Shown here: positions 47,018-56,751 of the stretch, in pieces
Numbering within the stretch: the stretch's first letter is position 1
Layout: every line of letters starts with the position of its first letter
Notes under the pieces: generated by a model
Told to the model about the DNA's origin: nothing
Databases searched by the model: none
The model's input: the letters and a program-made list of their open reading frames with translations, nothing else
Source of the DNA: Bacteroidia bacterium
GTDB lineage: Bacteria > Bacteroidota > Bacteroidia > M30B66
Length of the DNA: 64,000 nt
Assembly (NCBI GenBank): GCA_018401705.1
Contig: JAGYKL010000006.1
Location: forward strand, 1-64,000
Direction: 5' to 3'
Program-made: the position numbers and the translations under genes

Positions 47018-47349
47018 GATATTGGATTTGTTTCAGCTCACGAAGTTAATAAATACAAGCACCTGAATCGTTCATTAAGGTGTCATTCATACGCTAAGAG
47101 CTCCTAAGGAGCTGGTAGTTAGCGTTTTAAATTTGAAATAAGTAATTAACTTAATTTAGTTAATAACGAATCTTAGGTGTTTGGACGACGTAATGTTATT
47201 AACAAAAGTTGCAATGATTTGTTAATTTTATCAATCTGAATATCAGCGACATAAACAAATCAAGCCATAAGACAATCTTTTGAATAGTGTTAAAATTACA
47301 CTTAACTTATTACCTTCGAAGTTCGAATCATGTGAAGTTGCTAATAATT
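47018..47349. other. divergent intergenic region of the alpha-glucan locus
   Basis: The 332 bases between the two outward-facing secreted-protein genes are AT-rich. A small hairpin (AGCTCCTAAGGAGCT, about 47099-47113) is present. TAACTTCG (minus strand, 47041-47048) and TACCTTCG (plus, 47311-47318) deviate from TAnnTTTG by one base and could be -7 boxes; neither has a well-spaced -33 element. No gene is seen. Confidence 0.4.
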
Positions 47350-50229
47350 ATGAAAAAATCACTCTCTCTTTTAATCTTACTTTTTTCCTTAGGATGGACT
47401 TTGGGTTTCTCACAAGCCATAGTTACATTAGACCCTCCATTTCCTACCTCCAACGATGCTGTAACAGTAACATTTAATGCTGACCAAGGAAATGGACAGT
47501 TGGCTAACCTACCAGCTGGAACTGTAGTGTATGCCCATACAGGTATAACCGTAAATGGCACAAATTGGCAATATGTGGTTGGCGCCTGGGGAACTGTTGA
47601 TAGCAGAGTTGCTATGACTAGAATTGGCAATACCAACCAGTATACTTTAAGTATTGGTAACAACTCAATCAGAGACTGGTATCAAACAAATAATGATGCA
47701 GGCGCGACTATTCCCGCAGATGCTGAAATTTCAAAGCTGTGTATGGTTTTCCGAAATGCAGATGGAAGCTTGGAAGGAAAAACGGCAACCAATGGAGACA
47801 TTTTTGTTGACTTAGCTACCAGCGAATTTTCTGCATCAATTACTTCTCATCCGCAAAACAGCCTGCTTTTAGATGCCGGTCAGGATATCACCTTTACTGG
47901 TCAAGCTTCTGCCGATGCTGCTTTGCAATTTAAATTGGATGATGTAGTTGTAGGAAGCGCTAATGCTGCTAATTCATTAGATTATCTAGTAAACACAAAC
48001 GACCTGTCTTCTGGTTTGCATACTCTTATTTTTGAAGCTAGCAGTGGAAGCAGTGTTGTTAGAGATACAATCTTGTTGAACAGACACGCTGCTCCTAATA
48101 TTGCTTCTGTCCCTTCATATGGTGAAGAAGGTATCATTTATCCAAATGAAACTACCGCTTATCTCCAACTTAGAGCTCCATTCAAAAGCTTTGTTTATGT
48201 ATTAGGAGACTTCAACAATTGGTCATTCCTTCCAGAATACAAAATGAACAAAACACCTGATGGTCAATATTATTGGATTGAAATTCCGGGATTAGACCCA
48301 AATACCGAGTATCGATTTCAATACTTCATCGACTGGGAAGGGATTAGAGTTGCCGACCCTTATTGCGAAAAGGTGCTTGACCCTTGGAATGATCCTTGGA
48401 TTAGCGAAAGTACATATCCAAACCTCATTGATTACCCTTCAAATCAAACAGAAGGAATTGTAGGGGTATTACAAACCAGACCCCCTGTATATAATTGGGA
48501 CCAGTCTTATTCATACACAAAGCCACCTAAAGAAGACTTAGTGATTTATGAATTACTTGTTAGAGACTTTACTTTAGAAAGAACATTCGCTTCTGTTATT
48601 GATAAACTCCCTTACATTGCAACTCTTGGAGTAAACGCTATTCAACTTATGCCTGTGGCAGAATTTGATGGAAACGAAAGTTGGGGATATGCACCGTCTT
48701 TCCCAAGTGCTGTAGATAAATATTATGGAACGCGCAATGAACTTAAACGCTTAGTTGACAGCTGTCACGCAAGAGGCATTGCAGTTATTTCGGATGTTGT
48801 ATTTAATCATGTCTGGGGCTCTTCTCCTTTATCTCAAATGTATTTCAATGATGCCCTTGGAAGGCCTGCGGCAAATAACCCTTGGCTTAACGAAACGGCT
48901 CGTCACCCTTTTAATGTTGGATATGATATGAATCATGAAAGCAATGCAACAAAGTACTTTGTTAAAAAGCATTTGAAGCATTGGATTGATGAATACAAAA
49001 TTGATGGGTACCGTTTCGACTTAAGTAAAGGCTTTACTCAAACCAATTCGGGACAAGATGTTGGCGGGTGGAGCAACTATGACCAAGGCCGCGTGAATAT
49101 ACTTCTTGAATATGCCGCATCAATCCGTGAAACCGACCCTACAAATCTGATTATTTTTGAACACTTTGGTGCGTGGGACGAGGAAGTTGTTTATGCAAAC
49201 AACGGAATTATGCTTTGGGGATATGGCGGAACTCCATACAGTGAAGCTGCTATGGGCTGGCCGAGTAATCAAAACCTGTATAATACAACGCCACAATTTA
49301 GGGGCTGGAATAACTACGGCCTTCAAACTTTCATGGAAAGTCATGATGAAGAAAGACTTATGTATAAAAACCTAAATTTTGGTAACGCCTCCGGCGGATA
49401 TGACACCAAGTCTCTTCCAACTGCTTTAGATAGAATGGGAGCTGCGGCTGCTTTCTTAATTCCTCTTCCCGGTCCTAAAATGATGTGGCAATTCGGAGAA
49501 CTTGGCTATGATGTATCCATTAATGATTGTGGTAACGGAACAATAAGTGAAGATTGCAGAACAAGTAACAAACCTGTTAGATGGGAATACTATAACAATC
49601 AAGATAGAAAAGATCTGTTTGATGTATACCGTAAACTAATCTATTTGAAAAAGACTCAGCCTTCCTTAAGAGATTTAGGACACTTTATGGATGTTGGAGG
49701 TTATGAAAAAGTGGTTCGTTTTACAAATAATGACTTCAATTGTGTAATTGTTGGTAATTTTGATGTTGTTGGCCAAGAAATGAATCCTGGATTTCCTTTT
49801 GGAGGTATTTGGTACGACTACCTAAATGACGATTCTCTTGATGTAAGTAATCCTGGAAATGCCTTCAATTACGCTCCGGGTGAATATCATGTTTATACCG
49901 ATAGAAGAATTGTTCCCCCAGCTAATAACTATGTGTTAATATCTACAAACAACGAGAACGACTTAAACAGTGAATCAAACTCAGCGATTCTTGTGTATCC
50001 AAATCCGGTATCGAATAATGTAACATTTAAACTCCCGGTTTCTGCCGATAAGAATGATATTATAACTATTTCAGACATAACAGGTAGGGTTGTTTTACCT
50101 GTTAACTCTCTCAATAATGGAAGTGGAAACAAGTATTCATTTGACACTTCTAATTTAACTCCAGGAATCTACATTTACAGCCTCACTTTAAAAGGCCAAG
50201 TCCACACAGGTAAAATAATCAAGCAATAA
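47350..50229 (+). CDS. secreted GH13 alpha-amylase-family enzyme with T9SS sorting domain
   Basis: 959 residues from the ATG at 47350, which gives a clean signal peptide (MKKSLSLLILLFSLGWTLGFSQ); the open frame begins 21 codons earlier without a plausible signal. Order: a starch-binding-like N-terminal domain, a CBM48/E-set-like domain (KSFVYVLGDFNNWSFLPEYK), the GH13 barrel and a type A sorting domain (VYPNPVSNNVTF, TPGIYIYSL). The four conserved regions are present: DVVFNHVW (482-489), GYRFDLSK with nucleophile Asp557, FEHFG with acid/base Glu604 and ESHDEER with Asp666. It should cut alpha-1,4 or alpha-1,6 glucans outside the cell; the domain layout leans to a branching-enzyme-like or pullulanase-like GH13. 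It heads the susCD operon. Confidence 0.93.
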   Translation: MKKSLSLLILLFSLGWTLGFSQAIVTLDPPFPTSNDAVTVTFNADQGNGQLANLPAGTVVYAHTGITVNGTNWQYVVGAWGTVDSRVAMTRIGNTNQYTLSIGNNSIRDWYQTNNDAGATIPADAEISKLCMVFRNADGSLEGKTATNGDIFVDLATSEFSASITSHPQNSLLLDAGQDITFTGQASADAALQFKLDDVVVGSANAANSLDYLVNTNDLSSGLHTLIFEASSGSSVVRDTILLNRHAAPNIASVPSYGEEGIIYPNETTAYLQLRAPFKSFVYVLGDFNNWSFLPEYKMNKTPDGQYYWIEIPGLDPNTEYRFQYFIDWEGIRVADPYCEKVLDPWNDPWISESTYPNLIDYPSNQTEGIVGVLQTRPPVYNWDQSYSYTKPPKEDLVIYELLVRDFTLERTFASVIDKLPYIATLGVNAIQLMPVAEFDGNESWGYAPSFPSAVDKYYGTRNELKRLVDSCHARGIAVISDVVFNHVWGSSPLSQMYFNDALGRPAANNPWLNETARHPFNVGYDMNHESNATKYFVKKHLKHWIDEYKIDGYRFDLSKGFTQTNSGQDVGGWSNYDQGRVNILLEYAASIRETDPTNLIIFEHFGAWDEEVVYANNGIMLWGYGGTPYSEAAMGWPSNQNLYNTTPQFRGWNNYGLQTFMESHDEERLMYKNLNFGNASGGYDTKSLPTALDRMGAAAAFLIPLPGPKMMWQFGELGYDVSINDCGNGTISEDCRTSNKPVRWEYYNNQDRKDLFDVYRKLIYLKKTQPSLRDLGHFMDVGGYEKVVRFTNNDFNCVIVGNFDVVGQEMNPGFPFGGIWYDYLNDDSLDVSNPGNAFNYAPGEYHVYTDRRIVPPANNYVLISTNNENDLNSESNSAILVYPNPVSNNVTFKLPVSADKNDIITISDITGRVVLPVNSLNNGSGNKYSFDTSNLTPGIYIYSLTLKGQVHTGKIIKQ

Positions 50230-50247
50230 TCCGAAACGATAAACTCC

Positions 50248-53200
50248 ATGAATAAACTTTTAAAATTATCTTTTCTGTTACTCTGCTTTCTTCATTTCGA
50301 AGGAAATGCACAAACCATAAAAGGTGTTGTGCTCGATGAGAACAAAGAGCCAATGATTGGCGCAGCAGTTCGTTTACAAGGAACAACCATTGGAACTACC
50401 ACCAATCTTGATGGACAGTACACATTAAGTAACCTAAATCCCGGTAAATTAACCCTTGAATTTTCTTTCGTTGGATACGAAAAACAATTAAAAACGGTTA
50501 ATCTGGTCGCGGGTCAAACTCTTACTCAAAACATGAACATGGCCGAAAATGCCAATTTAATGAACGAGTTAATCGTTGTTGGTTATGGTGTTCAAAGGAG
50601 AAGAGATGTTTCTGGATCAATCGTGAAACTTGATGGTAAAGAGCTAATGGAAGTACCAACCCCTAGTTTCGAAAACGGACTTCAAGGTAAAGCGTCCGGA
50701 CTTCAGGTAATTACTGGTTCGGGAGCTGCGGGAAGTGCTTCAACTGTTCGTATTAGAGGTGTAGCATCTGTTTCCGCCGGAGGCGATCCATTATATGTTA
50801 TTGATGGTATTCCGATTACCCAGGATTATTTCTTAAATGGCAACAGCCAGGGAATGAACAATAACCCATTAGCTGCAATTAATCCTAATGATATTGAATC
50901 TGTTGAAGTTCTAAAAGATGCAGCAGCAACTGGTATTTATGGTTCAAGAGGTTCTAATGGAGTAATTTTGATTACAACAAAAAGAGGTAAGAAAAACAAA
51001 GGTCTACATGTTGATTTTTCAACCCGTCAGGGTATTTCAACTCCCACTGCTCGTCCAAACATGATGAACTCTAAAGAATATCTTCAGATGTATGAAGAAG
51101 CCTGGGTGAATGATGGCCGCTTAGGAGTTCCTGTTTTACCGGGCAATATTTCCTGGGCAGATGCTCAAAATACAGATACTGACTGGGTTGATGAAGTTAT
51201 TGGCGTAGGGTATCAGCAGAATTATGACCTGGGAATCTCTCATGCAGGTAAGAAGCATAATGTGTATGGAGGGTTTTCACGTCAGAACGATCAGTCATAC
51301 ATGATTGGTAACTCTTACGAAAGAACTTCAGGAAGATTTAACGGCGACTATATGCCTACAAACTGGGCGAAAGTTTCACTTTCGAGTTCACTTTCTCAAG
51401 GTGTAAACAACAGACTTCCACAGGGTTATGCCGGTGGTCTCGGAGCTGCAATGTCTCAGGCGCTTCCTATCTATCCAATTTTTCATCAGGCTGATGTTCT
51501 GGATGATGATGGAAATATTATCAATAAAAAAGGCGATTACTTCTTCCCAAGTAACGATATCAACAGAAACCCGGTTGCTGCAAGAGAGCTTAGAACCATT
51601 CAATCGAATGAGAACAGGTCTATCAACAACCTATCATTAGAGTTAAAGCCAATTAAAGATTTGATTATCACCGGTACCGGCTCTATCGATTACATGTTTT
51701 GGAGAAATAATGAATATCAGAAAAAAGGATACGATCAAAACAATCCGAATTTCAGCAACGCTTACAGACAAAGTCTGGATGTGTTCAATTACAACTTGAA
51801 TGCTGTTGCCAATTACCTGAAGACATTCAAAGAAAATCACAATTTCGCTTTTATGGCTGGAGTTGAGTATCAGGACTCTAAAACAACATTCTTCCCGAAT
51901 CAGAGCTTAAATCAGATTGCTACTGGCTTCCTGGATCAAAACAGCGCTGATGTTATCAATGATGGAAATCAAAGATTTACTGAATGGAATTTCCTTTCTC
52001 ATTTCGGAAGAGTTAACTACAACTTTAAAAATAAATACTATGTTGAATTAGTTGGTCGTCGCGATGGCTCTAGTCGATTTGGGAAAAACAATAAATATGG
52101 ATTCTTTCCATCAGCCTCTGCAGCATGGATAATCTCTGAAGAAGCATTTCTTAAAGACAAAAAGGTTGTTTCTTTCTTAAAAGTTAAATCAAGTCTAGGA
52201 AAGAACGGTAACTCGAATATCGACCCATACGCTCAATACGCGTTTTTTGGCCAAATTAATAACGCCTATAACGGTGAAACCATAATCTTCCCAAATGCTG
52301 ATAGGCCGGCTAATCCAAACTTAAAATGGGAAACTTCAACAACTTTTGATGCAGCTATCGAATATGGTTTGTTTAATGATAAGATAACTGGAGAAATGGC
52401 TTATTACCGTAAGCAAACCAACGACGTGCTTTTAAATGTTGCTACTCAATTTAATTCAGGATTTGGCTCTGCTTGGGCAAATGTTGGAGGTATCTTAAAT
52501 CAAGGTTTTGAGTTTAGCATAAAAGCAAATGTGATTGATCGTGGAAGCAAATTCAATTGGTCTATCGATTTCAACATTGCACGTAATATGAATGAAGTAA
52601 CCAGCTTAGGTAACTACACAGAAGAAGCAATTAGCGGCGGTACAAACGACACTCGTTTAATTATCGGCCAACCTGTCGGAAACAATTATCTGGTAAGATT
52701 CAGTCATGTTGACGCACAAACAGGCCGTCCTGTTTACCTTGACAAACAAGGGAATGAAACATTTGAGTGGAGTGTTGATAATCGTGTATCAACAGGTGCA
52801 ATTTTACCCGATGCAATCGGGGGAATTAGAAACGATTTCCGTTTCGGAAGATTCGATGTTTCTATGTTCTGGGTGTTTGTTTTAGGAGGTGATATTTATG
52901 ACTCCTCCTCTAAGCGCCAACTTGGTACTTTTGATCAGGATGGATGGAATCACAGAACAGACCATTTCGACAGATGGCAACAGCCAGGTGATGATGCTAA
53001 ATATCCAATTTTAACTACAACACCAGAGAATCACGGATCCGGAACGCCATGGATAAACACTGACTTGTGGCTGCATGATGGAACTTATGCTCGTTTGAGA
53101 AACCTTTCACTTGGGTACAATCTACCCGACTCGTTTTTGAAGAAAGTTAAACTTGGAACTGCGAGAATTTCTATCGCCGCAAACAATATTCTTACTCTTA

Positions 53201-53337
53201 CTAAATTCGTTGGTTTAGATCCTGAGATTTCTAGAGATTTTGAGAATGCTACCGACAGAAATATGAGTCCGAACATTACTTATTTAACTGCTCCTCAGCA
53301 AAAGTCTTACACTTTCAGTTTAAATATTGGATTCTAA
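50248..53337 (+). CDS. SusC/RagA family TonB-linked outer-membrane transporter
   Basis: 1029 residues. Signal peptide (ending GNAQ), then a carboxypeptidase-regulatory-like domain (IKGVVLDENKEPMIGAAVRL, about 23-100), a plug domain with the SusC signature (VLKDAAATGIYGSRGSNGVI) and a large 22-strand barrel ending in an aromatic residue (SLNIGF). It imports glycan oligomers in a TonB-dependent way with the SusD lipoprotein encoded next, 12 bases on. Position after a GH13 enzyme indicates alpha-glucan oligosaccharides as cargo. No TonB-box N-terminal extension or sigma-regulator (STN) domain is seen. Confidence 0.96.
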   Translation: MNKLLKLSFLLLCFLHFEGNAQTIKGVVLDENKEPMIGAAVRLQGTTIGTTTNLDGQYTLSNLNPGKLTLEFSFVGYEKQLKTVNLVAGQTLTQNMNMAENANLMNELIVVGYGVQRRRDVSGSIVKLDGKELMEVPTPSFENGLQGKASGLQVITGSGAAGSASTVRIRGVASVSAGGDPLYVIDGIPITQDYFLNGNSQGMNNNPLAAINPNDIESVEVLKDAAATGIYGSRGSNGVILITTKRGKKNKGLHVDFSTRQGISTPTARPNMMNSKEYLQMYEEAWVNDGRLGVPVLPGNISWADAQNTDTDWVDEVIGVGYQQNYDLGISHAGKKHNVYGGFSRQNDQSYMIGNSYERTSGRFNGDYMPTNWAKVSLSSSLSQGVNNRLPQGYAGGLGAAMSQALPIYPIFHQADVLDDDGNIINKKGDYFFPSNDINRNPVAARELRTIQSNENRSINNLSLELKPIKDLIITGTGSIDYMFWRNNEYQKKGYDQNNPNFSNAYRQSLDVFNYNLNAVANYLKTFKENHNFAFMAGVEYQDSKTTFFPNQSLNQIATGFLDQNSADVINDGNQRFTEWNFLSHFGRVNYNFKNKYYVELVGRRDGSSRFGKNNKYGFFPSASAAWIISEEAFLKDKKVVSFLKVKSSLGKNGNSNIDPYAQYAFFGQINNAYNGETIIFPNADRPANPNLKWETSTTFDAAIEYGLFNDKITGEMAYYRKQTNDVLLNVATQFNSGFGSAWANVGGILNQGFEFSIKANVIDRGSKFNWSIDFNIARNMNEVTSLGNYTEEAISGGTNDTRLIIGQPVGNNYLVRFSHVDAQTGRPVYLDKQGNETFEWSVDNRVSTGAILPDAIGGIRNDFRFGRFDVSMFWVFVLGGDIYDSSSKRQLGTFDQDGWNHRTDHFDRWQQPGDDAKYPILTTTPENHGSGTPWINTDLWLHDGTYARLRNLSLGYNLPDSFLKKVKLGTARISIAANNILTLTKFVGLDPEISRDFENATDRNMSPNITYLTAPQQKSYTFSLNIGF

Positions 53338-53349
53338 AAATTGTATATC

Positions 53350-54729
53350 ATGAAATTCAAACTATATATAAGCTTACTTTTTGCCAGCTTCCTGTTGGCA
53401 TCTTGCTCGGAAGATTTTCTGGATAAACAACCAGAACCAACTGGCTCTCAGTTTTTGGCTGATGATGCAGTTAAGAATAAAGAAGATTTGCAAAGACTTC
53501 TTATTTCCAGTTATGATGTTATCGCAAACACCTACGGTGGACAAATCCAGAATCTCTACGAATTACTCGGAGATAATAATGATAGCCCCGTTAGCCAAAA
53601 CGATTATCTACAAGTGTTTTTAAGAAGAACAGATGTATTTAATGGAACTATTGGAGGGGTTTACAAAAACGCCTATATCACAATTTATCGTGCAAATCAG
53701 CTAATTCTTAAAAAAGATGAGATTGCCGATATCACCGAGGCTGAAAAGAATCAGCTGGAAGCTGAATCAAGATTTCTTAGAGCCTTTACACACCACGGAA
53801 TTTTAAGACTTTTTGCTCAACCAGTCGGTTACACACAAGATAACAGCCATTTAGGAATTGTTATGAGAATGTCTGCCTCTGACGAAGTTGGAGTTCGTTC
53901 TACTGTTGCAGAATGTATTGATTTAATTTTGGAGGATTTGGATTTTGCTGAAGCTAATCTTCCTGATGACAATGGTATTTATGCTACAAAGTGGGCTGCT
54001 AAGGCGCTAAAGGCTAAAATTTACCTTGATTTAAACGATTATCAAAATGCTGCTCAATTTGCTGGCGAAGTAATTAACAGCAATAAATTCTCTTTGTTAG
54101 ATAGTTTAAACAGGTTTACATCAGGACCAAATTCTGAGCAAATATTCGCAACAGTGAGTTACAATCAAAATGGAATTTCTGATGATCGCGGAGGTGTTTT
54201 CTATAATTATCGTTCAGATAATAATCAGAATCCGACCATGAGAACTAACGCTAGTCTTTATGCATTGCTCACAGCTGACACTAATGACTTGAGAGGAAAA
54301 GAGTGGGTAAGAGAAATTGTCGTTGGCGGAAACTCTACTTTCGGCGTCGCAAAGTTTGACAGAACTTTTATGTGGATTCCTTTGTTGCATCTAACAGAAA
54401 TGAAACTTACTCGTGCTGAAGCTTTAGCTTCATTGGGTTCAGATATAACAACTGCTCAAAATGATTTAAACGACATAAGAAATAGAGCTGGATTGAGCTC
54501 GATAATCGTGACTGGTCCAGACTTAATTGAAGCTATCAGGGCTGAAAGAAGAAAAGAGCTTTGCTTTGAAGGAGATAGAACTGCTCAAATCAAAAGATTT
54601 GGAGTTCTTGGTCAACCCTCATTCTCAAGAAATGCTCCTTGGGATTGCGCAGGCATGGTACTTCAGTTTCCTGGTCAGGAAAATACCGTAGTTGGCTTTG
54701 AACTTAATCCAACCGGAGGTTGTAATTAA
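53350..54729 (+). CDS. SusD/RagB family nutrient-binding outer-membrane lipoprotein
   Basis: 459 residues from the ATG at 53350 (the open frame begins three codons earlier at a TTG). The lipobox is LLAS-C (about Cys19), followed by SEDFLDKQPEP, a SusD N-terminal hallmark. The TPR-rich fold shows YITIYRANQLI, ESRFLRAFTHHGILRLF and the C-terminal IRAERRKELCFEGDR signature. It caps the SusC barrel and captures glycan, probably maltodextrin-type. It is immediately downstream of susC. Confidence 0.95.
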   Translation: MKFKLYISLLFASFLLASCSEDFLDKQPEPTGSQFLADDAVKNKEDLQRLLISSYDVIANTYGGQIQNLYELLGDNNDSPVSQNDYLQVFLRRTDVFNGTIGGVYKNAYITIYRANQLILKKDEIADITEAEKNQLEAESRFLRAFTHHGILRLFAQPVGYTQDNSHLGIVMRMSASDEVGVRSTVAECIDLILEDLDFAEANLPDDNGIYATKWAAKALKAKIYLDLNDYQNAAQFAGEVINSNKFSLLDSLNRFTSGPNSEQIFATVSYNQNGISDDRGGVFYNYRSDNNQNPTMRTNASLYALLTADTNDLRGKEWVREIVVGGNSTFGVAKFDRTFMWIPLLHLTEMKLTRAEALASLGSDITTAQNDLNDIRNRAGLSSIIVTGPDLIEAIRAERRKELCFEGDRTAQIKRFGVLGQPSFSRNAPWDCAGMVLQFPGQENTVVGFELNPTGGCN

Positions 54730-54754
54730 TAAAACTTAAAAGACAATAAATACA

Positions 54755-55243
54755 ATGAAAAATATATTAGGATTGATTCTGTTTGTTGCTGTTATAGCAA
54801 TTAGCAGCTGTAAGCCGGAACTAGAAGAAATAGGCCCTGCCTACGCTGCCGGTGAAGGTATTTATGGTACCTGGGAGATTGAAACCGTTAAGCAGGTAGA
54901 TTTAACTCAGCCTATTCCTGAATCAAGAGATATCTCTTCTTATTTCAGCTCAGACCCTTCTCGTAAAATGCAAATACGATTTGATAAGGAAAACAACGTG
55001 TATGCAATCGTTCAGGCAGGTGCATTACCCAGAACTTTTGCAACCGGTGGAACCTGGAGATTTGATACTATTCCCTTCCCAACGCAGCTAACTTTTATAA
55101 CAGAAGCTAATGACACAATTGTTTCCCCAATAAAAAATATGCCTCGCGAAATCGACCGTTATTTCGGCTTTGATGTAACACGCACTGATAGTTGTGGAAC
55201 TGCCTACATCAGATATGAATACAACTTTAAAAGACTTAATTAA
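54755..55243 (+). CDS. hypothetical lipoprotein of the sus-like operon
   Basis: 162 residues with lipobox AISS-C (about Cys19) and a short mature domain (GIYGTWEIETVKQVDLTQP, MQIRFDKENNVYAI, GGTWRFDTIPFP) that resembles lipocalin-like or DUF5004-type lipoproteins. It lies 25 bases after susD and two before the next gene, in one operon. Accessory lipoproteins at this place (SusE/SusF positions) usually bind the glycan at the surface; no binding residue can be pointed to here. Confidence 0.75.
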   Translation: MKNILGLILFVAVIAISSCKPELEEIGPAYAAGEGIYGTWEIETVKQVDLTQPIPESRDISSYFSSDPSRKMQIRFDKENNVYAIVQAGALPRTFATGGTWRFDTIPFPTQLTFITEANDTIVSPIKNMPREIDRYFGFDVTRTDSCGTAYIRYEYNFKRLN

Positions 55244-55245
55244 TC

Positions 55246-56121
55246 ATGAAAGCGTTTAAAAATATTGTCTCCGTTTTAGGCTTGGTTCTGATTTCTTTTT
55301 CGATTGCCAAAAGTCAACCGGTAACCTCTGAACCTACAGAATACACAGATCCGAATACTGAAGTAAAAATCATTGTGAATCTGGCATTGCTTGATCAAAC
55401 ACTTGAACATACTCAACTTTTGGTTGAAGCTGCGAATAATGGATTAGATATTTACATCTGGACCTGGAAGCCATTTGAGTTTCCTGCAGGTCATCCAAAA
55501 GCCAATGGAGAAGGTTCTCAAGCCTGGAAAAACAGTAATGAACTGTTAAAAATGACTCAGGAATCTGACCTTGTTTACAGCTATACAATGATTCCTACTG
55601 AATTTTACGAGGTAGATGCTGCTACAGTTTATGAGGAAGATATCTACTTTCTTGTTAAGCCTAAAGACGGCGGTGGCTATGGAGATCCGGATATTAAATC
55701 TGAAGATTTGACTTTCGAAGTTAATCCACCTAACGTGGCAAGAACAGTTGTTTATGGTTTCCCATCTGCTCCACTTCAAGATGATATTTTCAGAATCGTT
55801 TATGATAACTACCGCGAAGAGAAAGTAAGTATGCAAAACTTACTAGCAGATCAGTGTTACGTATTCTTAGAATTAACTTTAACAGACAGTACAGTTATAA
55901 CTCCCAGCACATTTTTTCAGGTAGGAAACAATCCAGACCTTCAGATGAAAAATATTGGGAGCGGAATCTTTGAATTAGTAATGATACCTGAATTGTACTT
56001 TAACTTACAACCCGGTCAAAAAATAGATAAACTAAAAGCTATTGTGATGAAGAAGCAATTCATAAGTGGGGCCGATAGGGTAGATGATGATTACATCATT
56101 GATATGGCTTGCTGGAATTAA
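55246..56121 (+). CDS. secreted sus-locus accessory protein
   Basis: 291 residues with a signal peptide (ending FSIAKSQ; no lipobox Cys). The mature chain contains beta-sandwich features and aromatic stretches (LDIYIWTWKPFEFPAGHPKA, DIYFLVKPKDGGGYGDP) that recall the N-terminal starch-binding-like region of the GH13 protein in the same operon. It lacks a T9SS sorting domain. As the last gene of the operon, followed by a terminator, it most likely helps bind or process alpha-glucan; that role is inferred from position. Confidence 0.75.
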   Translation: MKAFKNIVSVLGLVLISFSIAKSQPVTSEPTEYTDPNTEVKIIVNLALLDQTLEHTQLLVEAANNGLDIYIWTWKPFEFPAGHPKANGEGSQAWKNSNELLKMTQESDLVYSYTMIPTEFYEVDAATVYEEDIYFLVKPKDGGGYGDPDIKSEDLTFEVNPPNVARTVVYGFPSAPLQDDIFRIVYDNYREEKVSMQNLLADQCYVFLELTLTDSTVITPSTFFQVGNNPDLQMKNIGSGIFELVMIPELYFNLQPGQKIDKLKAIVMKKQFISGADRVDDDYIIDMACWN

Positions 56122-56142
56122 TTGTTGATTATTTTTTAGTGG

Positions 56143-56175
56143 AAAAGGCAGTGATAATTATCACTGCCTTTTTTT
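56143..56175. terminator. bidirectional rho-independent terminator
   Basis: AAAAGGCAGTGATAA/TTATCACTGCCTTTT is a perfect inverted repeat followed by T, between the end of the sus-like operon and the convergent hotdog-protein gene, whose stop codon falls inside it. Confidence 0.92.
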
Positions 56176-56631
56176 ATTTTTCAGCTTTAGCGCGACGATT
56201 GTTTCCATAGTTGCACATATCACTCCGAAAGAGTCTTTCATTTCCACAATATGAGTGCATTCATGCCTTTTATTTTCTACAAGATTAATTTTAGCAGCAT
56301 CTACATCGTTTTGAGCAATTTCAAAATGCAAAAACAAAGATGTTTTGGCCGGCTTTAAATAATCAATCCTAGCCGATTTTAGCCAGGCTTCACAAAACAT
56401 TCCTTGATGATTAAAAATTTGCCAATACATTAACGCTATAAATGGGTCAGCGGCGCTAAATATTGTTCCTCCAAAAATTGACCCTTGAATATTCCTGTTA
56501 AATATTGATTTTACAATTTTAACTTTTACTGTTTGGTAATCCTTGCTTACATATTTTACAACAACCCGATTTACCAAAAAAGGCGGGTAAAGATTAATCA
56601 GCATTCTTGAAATAAATGGAGGAGATTTCAT
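56161..56631 (-). CDS. hotdog-fold thioesterase-like protein (DUF4442)
   Basis: 156 residues. The fold is suggested by NIQGSIFGGTIFSAADPFIA, where the G-G-x-I-F-x-A-A-D helix start is the usual thioesterase-like centre, and by the strand pattern KSARIDYLKPAKTSLFLHFE. It matches DUF4442/YiiD-C-like hotdog proteins, thought to act on acyl-CoA. The exact substrate and activity are unknown. The gene is separate from the methyltransferase gene upstream by about 120 bases. Confidence 0.82.
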   Translation of the reverse strand: MKSPPFISRMLINLYPPFLVNRVVVKYVSKDYQTVKVKIVKSIFNRNIQGSIFGGTIFSAADPFIALMYWQIFNHQGMFCEAWLKSARIDYLKPAKTSLFLHFEIAQNDVDAAKINLVENKRHECTHIVEMKDSFGVICATMETIVALKLKNKKRQ

Positions 56632-56751
56632 TCAATAAAGAATTAACCTAAAGTATTGGAATTATACCTCGATATCGCCTCTTTGCCGGGTTTTTTACAG
56701 GAGACTGGGGCAAACTTATATTTAGAGCAATTATCTGTCGCCAAAACGGCT

